In this document: positions 35,965-41,654 of the stretch, one piece after another
How positions within the stretch are numbered: the first letter of the stretch is position 1
Layout: the number at the start of each line of letters is the position of its first letter
Assembly: GCA_017934175.1 (NCBI GenBank)
Contig: JAGBKB010000072.1
Location: forward strand, 1-46,751
DNA: 46,751 bases
From: Lachnospiraceae bacterium
GTDB taxonomy: Bacteria > Bacillota > Clostridia > Lachnospirales > Lachnospiraceae
Reading direction: 5' to 3'
Position numbers and translations under genes: made by a program
Notes under the pieces: model-generated
Seen by the model: only the letters and a program-made list of their open reading frames with translations
What the model was told of the DNA's origin: nothing
The model's database searches: none

Positions 35965-36996
35965 TTATTTTATCTCCTCTATGAAACTTAATATATCAAG
36001 CACAGTTGGGCAAGTTGACATACTATTTATAGAATAATATTCATATTTAAATTTTGTAAAATATTCAACATCCGCTCTCATCTGCTTTAATATGTTAAGT
36101 TCAACAACTACTATTTTTTTGCAATTTGTTAATGTTTCAAATGCCTTCTTTGGAAATGGATAAAGTGTTATGGGAATAATTAAACCAACTTTTACACCAT
36201 TTGCTCTTGCTCTCTTTACTACATCAACACATATTCTTGCACATATAGAAAATGCAACGAGAACTATTTCTGCATCTTCTGCAAAATAAGATTCATATCG
36301 CTGTTCATTCTTTTCTATCAATTCATATTTATTTTTTAATGTCTCATTAAAATCTTTGTCGTGATAATAAATATTTTGTATACGCTTTGGATTATTATTT
36401 TTATTTCCTGTCAAAGTATATGAAAGTTTATCTATGTTATTTTTATTTTGCGAATGCACTTCTACTATTTCTTTTGTATGTGCTATATCACTGTCATAAG
36501 TTATGATAACTGGATTTCTATATTTTTCTGATAATTCAAATGCAATTTTAGGATAAGTTATACAATCTAATATGGTGGTACATGCGAGCACTATAGAATG
36601 ATAATCTCCATTGCCACCTCCCTTTGTCATCTGATTATAATCTCCTTGACTTCTTGGTATGTCGCCAAGCCCTGCTCCTTCTCTCATTACATTTAGTATA
36701 ACTGATGGAACAAAATCTCCTGCCATATAAGAGATTGCTTCTTGCATAAGAGAAAAACCACAACCTGAAGTTACAGTAAGCGCTCTTGCTCCTGCTATAC
36801 TTGCTCCCATAATCATATTTATTGCAGAAACTTCTGATGATGCATGAACAAATTTCACACCATAGTCATTTGCATATTTTTCAAAAAACTCATATACATC
36901 AGTTGATGGAGTTATAGGGTAGCCTGCATAAAAATCTATTCCTGCTGCAAGCGCTCCATATGCAAATGCTTCATTTCCATTTAATATCTTCTTCAT
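35965..36996 (-). CDS. 2-oxoacid:acceptor oxidoreductase alpha subunit (VorB/KorA-like)
   Basis: The 343-residue alpha subunit starts with LNGNEAFAYGALAAGIDFYAGYPITPSTDVYEF and has HASSEVSAINMIMGASIAGARALTVTSGCGFSLM, both typical. The segment GDIPRSQGDYNQMTKGGGNGDYH (about 116-138) resembles that in VorB-type enzymes, which oxidise branched-chain 2-oxoacids to acyl-CoA, although 2-oxoglutarate or aromatic substrates are possible. It is the first gene of the operon alpha, beta, gamma, acyl-CoA synthetase alpha, LicCA. Its promoter lies in the divergent region shared with the BCCT transporter. Confidence 0.88.
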   Translation of the reverse strand: MKKILNGNEAFAYGALAAGIDFYAGYPITPSTDVYEFFEKYANDYGVKFVHASSEVSAINMIMGASIAGARALTVTSGCGFSLMQEAISYMAGDFVPSVILNVMREGAGLGDIPRSQGDYNQMTKGGGNGDYHSIVLACTTILDCITYPKIAFELSEKYRNPVIITYDSDIAHTKEIVEVHSQNKNNIDKLSYTLTGNKNNNPKRIQNIYYHDKDFNETLKNKYELIEKNEQRYESYFAEDAEIVLVAFSICARICVDVVKRARANGVKVGLIIPITLYPFPKKAFETLTNCKKIVVVELNILKQMRADVEYFTKFKYEYYSINSMSTCPTVLDILSFIEEIK

Positions 36997-37033
36997 AAAA
37001 TACCTTCCTAATCACAGTAAACTGCATAAGCCG

Positions 37034-37062
37034 TAATTAACTATGCTAATACTTATGTTCAA
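37034..37062 (-). promoter_or_regulatory. Possible promoter of the 2-oxoacid oxidoreductase/licCA operon
   Basis: Minus-strand TTGAAC (37057-37062), 17-bp spacer and TAATTA (37034-37039), about 38 bp upstream of the ATG at 36996. The -35 box lies within the first operator half-site, so one regulator could control both divergent units. Confidence 0.4.
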
Positions 37063-37138
37063 ATTTATTACTATTGACATTTATTTGAACATATGGTATT
37101 ATGTTCATTACTTTATAGATTATATAATATTTGAACGA
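37055..37138 (+). promoter_or_regulatory. BCCT promoter with two matching inverted-repeat operators
   Basis: A near-consensus promoter, TTGACA (37074-37079), 17-bp spacer, TATTAT (37097-37102), faces the BCCT gene. Around it are two inverted repeats of identical geometry: ATGTTCAAAT (37055-37064) with ATTTGAACAT (37083-37092), and ATGTTCATTA (37101-37110) with ATTTGAACGA (37129-37138). Both have 18 bp between 10-bp arms, the second shifted by 46 bp. One half-site lies within the promoter spacer and one follows the -10, where bound protein would block transcription. Confidence 0.7.
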
Positions 37139-37214
37139 TGCTGTCAATATCTTAATCTAATTATAGGCTGCATCATAGGGCAAATGCCACAAAACCCACC
37201 AAAAGGAGATTATT

Positions 37215-38750
37215 ATGCAAAAATTAAAAAATGAAATCAGCAAACTACAACTATCTATAATGATAATACCATTTGCAATAATTATAACACTGTGCTTTTT
37301 CTTTTTTACTTATCCAAATGAGACAAATAATTTTTTCTCTGCGATAAATCCATTTTTTAGAGATAGGATGTCAATTTTATACCTTTTTGTCAATTTATTT
37401 GTTTTCATTTTCTCTTTCTTTTTAGCATTTTCAAAATATGGAAATATAAAACTTGGCGACAAAGATGAGAAACCAAGATTTTCATTTTGGGAATATGGCG
37501 CTATGATGTTTTGTGCAGGTCTTGCTGGTGACATAATTTATTACTCTTATACAGAGTGGATATATTATGTAAATGAACCATTTATACAAAGTTTTGATAA
37601 TGCAGGTAACCCTTTTGTCAATTCTTATAATATGGCTCAATCACATTCATTTTTCTTTTGGTCAAACTATTGGCTCTACCTTGTACTTGCAGTTTGTTTT
37701 GGTTTTATGATGCATACAAGAAAAAGAACTAAACAAAGATTTAGTGAAGCATTACGACCACTTTTCAAAGATAAAATTGATGGCATATTAGGTAAAGTAA
37801 TCGATGTTTTTTCAGTTATAGCAATTATTTCAGCAGTTACTTGCTCACTATGTTTTTCTCCACCTATAATCACTAATTGCTTACATAGACTTTTCAAACT
37901 ACCTGATAATAATATAACAACAATCGTTGTGTTACTAATCATATTTATAATATATAGTATCTCTTTATACAATGGCATAAATGGTATAAAAAAATTATCA
38001 AGTGCCTGTGTATATATTTTCTTTGCATTTTTATTATATGTATTTTTATTTGGTGGTGAAACTCAATTTATACTTGAAAGCACTTTCCAACAACTTGGTG
38101 TTTTCTTTGACAATATAATTCCACTTTTCACATATATAGACCCTACAAGAAAATCTACGTTTGCACAAGACTATAATGTATTTTATGATGCATTTTGGAT
38201 GACTTGGGCTATCACTGTTCCTTTCTTCATAGGAATAATAAGTAGAGGAAGAACTATAAAGCAAACTATTTTAGAAGGTTATCTTTTTGCAGTGCCAGGA
38301 ACTTTGGTAAGTTTCTTTATCATTCCTAATCACTCTATAGCAAAACAAATAAAAGGAGTACTTGACTTACTTGGTCAATATAAAGAAACTGGCAAGATGT
38401 ATGATGTAGTTGGTAGTGCTATAAGTTCTCTTCCTATCGCACCACTCGCACTACTTCTCATATCTATATCAATGATTATATTTTGCTCTACAAGTTATGA
38501 TTCAATATCCCTTACTTGCTCATACTACTCATATAAAAACTTAAACCACGATAAGTCACCAAGCAAAGGTATAAAACAATTCTGGGCAACACTACTCATA
38601 CTACTTCCTATATCAATAACTTTTTCAAATGCAAGTTATGACAACATAAAAAATATAGCCGTTATCTCTGGTTTCCCAGCGGCTATAATTATAGTGCTTG
38701 TCATAATTGCATCTATGATAGACTTTGACAAATATTTAAAAGGGAACTAA
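37215..38750 (+). CDS. BCCT-family (betaine/choline/carnitine) transporter
   Basis: The 511-residue protein has about twelve membrane helices and the BCCT core: FWEYGAMMFCAGLAGDIIYYSYTEW (about 90-114), WGY-like HSFFFWSNYWLYL, and FWMTWAITVPFFIGIISRGRTI (about 328-350), corresponding to the family's conserved tryptophan-rich segment. These transporters import choline, betaine or carnitine using sodium or protons, or by exchange. AAGGAG is located before the ATG. It is the only plus-strand gene, divergent from the operon ending in licCA, and shares its control region, so choline is a reasonable substrate (inference). Confidence 0.92.
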   Translation: MQKLKNEISKLQLSIMIIPFAIIITLCFFFFTYPNETNNFFSAINPFFRDRMSILYLFVNLFVFIFSFFLAFSKYGNIKLGDKDEKPRFSFWEYGAMMFCAGLAGDIIYYSYTEWIYYVNEPFIQSFDNAGNPFVNSYNMAQSHSFFFWSNYWLYLVLAVCFGFMMHTRKRTKQRFSEALRPLFKDKIDGILGKVIDVFSVIAIISAVTCSLCFSPPIITNCLHRLFKLPDNNITTIVVLLIIFIIYSISLYNGINGIKKLSSACVYIFFAFLLYVFLFGGETQFILESTFQQLGVFFDNIIPLFTYIDPTRKSTFAQDYNVFYDAFWMTWAITVPFFIGIISRGRTIKQTILEGYLFAVPGTLVSFFIIPNHSIAKQIKGVLDLLGQYKETGKMYDVVGSAISSLPIAPLALLLISISMIIFCSTSYDSISLTCSYYSYKNLNHDKSPSKGIKQFWATLLILLPISITFSNASYDNIKNIAVISGFPAAIIIVLVIIASMIDFDKYLKGN

Positions 38751-38822
38751 TAAATAACATCTTTGCTTTATCTCTTGTGCCAGGCCCTCAAAATCTTTTG
38801 CAAATGCTTTAATACTTTTTAA

Positions 38823-39269
38823 TTAATAATATTTATTTATTACTTCTTTAATAAAATCAGTATCATCATATTTATGACAATCAAAATTCAATATAAGAAG
38901 TAAAACAAAACTAAAAACAGTTAAAACTATGCCTACAATAGTTGTTACAAATATAATTGAATCTTCAATATGATTTTGGCATAATAATTTTTGAAACTTT
39001 GTATATAACAATGATGCGAAACCTAAAAGTATTGAAGCGGACAAAGGCATTACTACTAAAACAATATTATATATATTGTATCGTTGAATCTTGATTTTTT
39101 TTAAATAATCTAAATACAAGTTAAGCCTTTCTCCATCACTGAAATCTGCAAACTTTATTTGTTTATTATATAAATCATTTAATTTATTAATTATACAATT
39201 CAAATCATTTTGAAATGCTTTGTCTTCTTTTGATTTTCTTATCAAACTTGTTAATCTACATTCACACAT
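38823..39269 (-). CDS. Small two-helix membrane protein, unrecognised
   Basis: The 148-residue product has an N-terminal charged helical part (about 1-65) and two membrane helices (about 66-86 and 104-127), then a short polar tail. This layout recalls SLATT-type proteins, which are often associated with defence or nucleotide sensing, but I see no sequence motif that proves it. It follows the gene at 39287 by 17 bp in the same direction, so the two are probably cotranscribed. The start at 39269 lacks a strong ribosome binding site. Confidence 0.6.
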   Translation of the reverse strand: MCECRLTSLIRKSKEDKAFQNDLNCIINKLNDLYNKQIKFADFSDGERLNLYLDYLKKIKIQRYNIYNIVLVVMPLSASILLGFASLLYTKFQKLLCQNHIEDSIIFVTTIVGIVLTVFSFVLLLILNFDCHKYDDTDFIKEVINKYY

Positions 39270-39286
39270 ATCGTTTTTTATGATGT

Positions 39287-39739
39287 CTATTCATTAGTAT
39301 CTTTGTTTTCTTTTTTAACATTTACATCTTTTTCCAAGATAGATGAAGTTTTATTTAATATTGCAGTTGCACTCTTAAATTTTTTAGTTCCTTTATAAAT
39401 TGAAATTGCATCTCTAATATAAATAACTGTAAAAAACACTGCTAATGCCCATGCTACTACTACAAGACTATTAAATAGTGCTGCTATATTTAGGGATATA
39501 CCATACAATAATGCTAACCCAATTGGATATAAAAGTAATCCTATTTTAATTTTGTATTTTTTAATAATCCCAACATATGATATAACTATACATACAACTA
39601 TAATTATCCCTATGATTTGTGGAAGTAAATCAAAAAAAATGTCAAGAGGTGTAGGTTCTTTTGGTCTAAACAAATCTCCTAATTGGTCGCCTATCAATCC
39701 ACTTGCAACTCCACCAATAACATCAATAATAAAACCCAT
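39287..39739 (-). CDS. Small membrane protein, unrecognised
   Basis: Started at the ATG at 39739 (AGGAGA upstream, protein MGFIIDVIGGVASGLIGDQL) it has 150 residues; a longer in-frame start at 39799 would put the start inside a hairpin and lacks a ribosome binding site. After a short amphipathic N-terminus come about three membrane segments (roughly residues 38-55, 65-85 and 90-110) and a charged C-terminal tail. Not recognised. Its leader contains two strong consecutive hairpins (39794-39853). Confidence 0.6.
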   Translation of the reverse strand: MGFIIDVIGGVASGLIGDQLGDLFRPKEPTPLDIFFDLLPQIIGIIIVVCIVISYVGIIKKYKIKIGLLLYPIGLALLYGISLNIAALFNSLVVVAWALAVFFTVIYIRDAISIYKGTKKFKSATAILNKTSSILEKDVNVKKENKDTNE

Positions 39740-39793
39740 TTTTATTTCTCCTTTCAACTTAAAATAATTTAATTTTTTTCTTTTTAAGGTACG

Positions 39794-39853
39794 AGTCAAG
39801 ATGCTTTAGCATCTTGACTTATGCCCTGTTATTATACTACCTTACAGGGCATA
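39794..39853. promoter_or_regulatory. Two adjacent strong hairpins upstream of the small membrane protein genes
   Basis: Hairpin one: AGTCAAGATGC with its perfect complement (39794-39819), loop of a few bases. Hairpin two: TATGCCCTGT with ACAGGGCATA (39820-39853), 14-base loop that includes TATAAT on the minus strand. Neither is followed by a T-run on the minus strand, so these are unlikely to be simple terminators; a structured leader or protein binding site is possible. Confidence 0.5.
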
Positions 39854-39971
39854 AAAATTTTTCAAATTGTTAATAACCCACAAAGTTTCTCACAAAAATC
39901 ATACCCCAAAAAAAAGCAAGATATTAACAAACATTTTTTAACAATAAAACTTTTATCTATTAATCAGTTTT

Positions 39972-39995
39972 TTCAAAATAATGCTGTCTCATATA
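39972..39995 (+). repeat. Left direct repeat flanking the toxin-antitoxin module
   Basis: TTCAAAATAATGCTGTCTC followed by ATATA. The same sequence, with one extra CTG, is at 40759-40785. The two enclose the toxin-antitoxin operon including its promoter and terminator. Confidence 0.7.
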
Positions 39996-40018
39996 CTATA
40001 ATTTAAATAGCATCAAAA

Positions 40019-40037
40019 AAGGGAGTGGTACTCCCTT
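40019..40037 (-). terminator. Terminator of the toxin-antitoxin operon
   Basis: AAGGGAGT, loop ACC, ACTCCCTT followed by TTTT on the minus strand, about 30 bp past the antitoxin stop codon. Confidence 0.85.
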
Positions 40038-40065
40038 ATAAATCTCTCAAATTTCAAATTTGTCT

Positions 40066-40344
40066 TTATGCAAATTGAAGTTCTAACTTTTTACCAAATG
40101 CATATGCTATACGACTTAACATTTCGATTGTTGGGTTTGCATCTCCATTTTCAAGTCTGCTAATATCAGCTTGACTAATTCCTGTAAGTTTTGACAACTC
40201 AACTTGTGTCATATTCTTTTCTTCTCTTGCTTTTATCATTTCTCTTATGACTTGATATTCTGGTTCTAAACTATCAAATTCTTTTTTAAAGTCATTATTT
40301 TTTAATTGTTCTTTTAATGTTTCTCTAAAACTTTTCATAATCAC
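40066..40344 (-). CDS. XRE-family antitoxin (HigA-type)
   Basis: The 92-residue protein has a helix-turn-helix domain: NMTQVELSKLTGISQADISRLENGDANPTIEMLSRIAYAFGKKLEL (about 44-89) matches the Cro/C1 fold. Its N-terminal helix (about 5-40) probably contacts the toxin. The toxin gene precedes it with a 4-bp overlap, the order of HigBA-type systems. It likely binds the 20-bp palindrome in the operon promoter (40707-40726) and represses its own transcription. Confidence 0.88.
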   Translation of the reverse strand: MIMKSFRETLKEQLKNNDFKKEFDSLEPEYQVIREMIKAREEKNMTQVELSKLTGISQADISRLENGDANPTIEMLSRIAYAFGKKLELQFA

Positions 40345-40697
40345 ATACCTTCCTTTCCATTTCTTTTAATAAAATCATCTCTATATTTCTTTGCAAGTTC
40401 TATAACATCACGAGGCGTTTTATCTGTTTTCTTTCTAAATCCATTAGTTAAAATAATTTTTTTACCTACTAAAAAGAAATATAAAACTCTACTAATATCA
40501 GTTCCGACTTTTGCTCTTAATTCAAATATACCATCTTCTAAAAATTCTGAATGTGGTTTCCTTAAAAGATTACCAAATTCTTCAAGTAATAATATTTCCC
40601 TTGACATTTTGGCTTGAAGCTTTGTATCTTCAGAAAGTAAGTATTCTTCGGCTGGTCTTGTGCCATCTTCTTTTTCATAAAATAATACTTCAAACAT
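40341..40697 (-). CDS. RelE/HigB-like toxin (Gp49-type)
   Basis: The 118-residue protein resembles Gp49-type HigB toxins of the RelE superfamily, ribosome-associated mRNA interferases. It shows FEVLFYEKEDGTRPAEEYL, EDGIFELRAKVGTDISRVLYFFLVGKKIILTNGFRKKTDKTP, with the Arg and Tyr residues typical of this group, then EL-AKKYRDDF. The ATG lies only 6 bp from the -10 box with no Shine-Dalgarno, so the mRNA is probably leaderless. It overlaps the antitoxin gene by 4 bp. Confidence 0.88.
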   Translation of the reverse strand: MFEVLFYEKEDGTRPAEEYLLSEDTKLQAKMSREILLLEEFGNLLRKPHSEFLEDGIFELRAKVGTDISRVLYFFLVGKKIILTNGFRKKTDKTPRDVIELAKKYRDDFIKRNGKEGM

Positions 40698-40703
40698 ATA
40701 ATT

Positions 40704-40732
40704 ATTATATGTGATATATCACATATTGTCAA
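40704..40732 (-). promoter_or_regulatory. Consensus promoter with operator palindrome for the toxin-antitoxin operon
   Basis: Minus-strand TTGACA (40727-40732), 17 bp, TATAAT (40704-40709): an exact match to the sigma-A consensus. The spacer is filled by the perfect 20-bp palindrome ATATGTGATATATCACATAT (40707-40726), an obvious operator for the XRE antitoxin. Transcription would begin at or near the A of the toxin ATG at 40697. Confidence 0.88.
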
Positions 40733-40758
40733 GGGTTAAATTATATCAACTAATTCTC

Positions 40759-40785
40759 TTCAAAATAATGCTGCTGTCTCATATA
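40759..40785 (+). repeat. Right direct repeat flanking the toxin-antitoxin module
   Basis: TTCAAAATAATGCTGCTG followed by TCTCATATA, the partner of 39972-39995 with an additional CTG. It lies about 27 bp beyond the operon's -35 box. Confidence 0.7.
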
Positions 40786-40834
40786 TTTATGAGCCATTGA
40801 TTTTAAATCTTTATAAGTCCATCTTTTGAATGAC

Positions 40835-41080
40835 TTATACTGATTGTAAAACAGAGCACCTTGAAAAACATATGTCATTATTTTTCAAGTACTGGCGCCC
40901 TGTTGAATCTACATATCCGTTATCTTCATCACGACCAAGCCTCATATAAAGTAAAGCAAGTCCTAAGCATTCGGAGCAAGTGCTGTATAAATAAATGAGC
41001 CTTCCATAGTTGATACTTCAGTCGCTCGATTTGGCATATCATCTAAAATTTTCAAATGTTTTATCACTATATTTTGACAT
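40835..41080 (-). pseudogene. Decayed phage baseplate J/gp47-like gene
   Basis: This gene-free stretch holds a broken coding sequence. From the ATG at 41080, three frames in turn read MSKYSDKTFENF, then DMPNRATEVSTMEGSFIYTALAPNA, then LGLALLYMRLGRDEDNGYVDSTGRQYL, with a stop or frameshift between the pieces. Together they follow the N-terminus of Mu gp47/XkdT-type baseplate proteins (TFENLL-DEM..., REGS-IYDALAPAA, ...DTAS-REYL). Only about the first 70 residues of a roughly 350-residue protein remain. The end merges into a hairpin at 40851-40903. It is a prophage remnant. Confidence 0.65.
40851..40903. repeat. Imperfect inverted repeat related to the hairpin at 8599-8656
   Basis: ACAGAGCACCTTGAAAAA pairs imperfectly with TTTTTCAAG...GGCGCCCTGT around a central loop. 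The GCACCT(C/T)GAAAAA arm and the overall layout match the hairpin after the surface-protein gene, suggesting a small dispersed element. Confidence 0.45.
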
Positions 41081-41106
41081 TGTTTCTCCTTAAAAATTGC
41101 AAGAAA

Positions 41107-41130
41107 AAAGAGACTGATTAGAGTCTCTTT
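41107..41130 (-). terminator. Rho-independent terminator after the gene at 41142
   Basis: AAAGAGACT, loop CTAATC, AGTCTCTTT, then TTTCTT on the minus strand, about 12 bp past the stop codon. It closes the operon of the choline-binding-type lipoprotein. Confidence 0.88.
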
Positions 41131-41141
41131 AAATAACCTAA

Positions 41142-41639
41142 TTATTTCCCCAAATCCTCTAAATATTTAAACGATTTTAGTGTTTTATTTACTCTTCTTT
41201 TTATTGTTGCAAAAAAATCTCTCTTATTTTTTATTTCATTTGACATTGCTTTTTCGATACAATCACCTAAAATATCAAAATTCTTAGCATCGCTATCAAA
41301 ACGAATTCTTTCTTTTTCGGCTATTCTCCACTTTGAATGCAGATATAAATAATGCACTAACTTAGAAACCCATAAATATGTCTTGTCTGAAAACCATATT
41401 TTGACATCACATAAATTATCTTTCCAATCAACACTTGCTTCACTATGAGGAAGATTTGAAGTGGATTTGACAAAATTCTTTCTAAAATCTTTTAATATCT
41501 CCAATTGAATCTTTTTTGTTTCATATTTGATGCTTTTATTAATTGTCATCCAAGAAAAAAATACTGAAATGAAAATAGCAACAATTGAAACAACTAAACT
41601 GATGTTATTTTGTAGTATTTCTATTATATTATCTATCAT
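41142..41639 (-). CDS. Small membrane-anchored protein, unrecognised
   Basis: The 165-residue product has one membrane helix near its N-terminus (about 13-33: LVVSIVAIFISVFFSWMTI) and a charged helical domain rich in Lys, Trp and Phe that would probably be cytoplasmic. No family recognised. It starts 15 bp after the stop of the lipoprotein gene and has its own downstream terminator, so it belongs to the same transcript. A possible relation to DUF-type membrane sensors with one helix cannot be shown from the sequence. Confidence 0.65.
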   Translation of the reverse strand: MIDNIIEILQNNISLVVSIVAIFISVFFSWMTINKSIKYETKKIQLEILKDFRKNFVKSTSNLPHSEASVDWKDNLCDVKIWFSDKTYLWVSKLVHYLYLHSKWRIAEKERIRFDSDAKNFDILGDCIEKAMSNEIKNKRDFFATIKRRVNKTLKSFKYLEDLGK

Positions 41640-41654
41640 ATTAAGACCTATATT

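Noticed and set aside
38751-38822. Minus-strand open stretch reading SIKAFAKDFEGLAQEIKQRC after the BCCT stop
   Set aside because: It looks coding-like but is only about 26 codons, has no start codon and no recognisable relative; possible gene remnant but not supportable.
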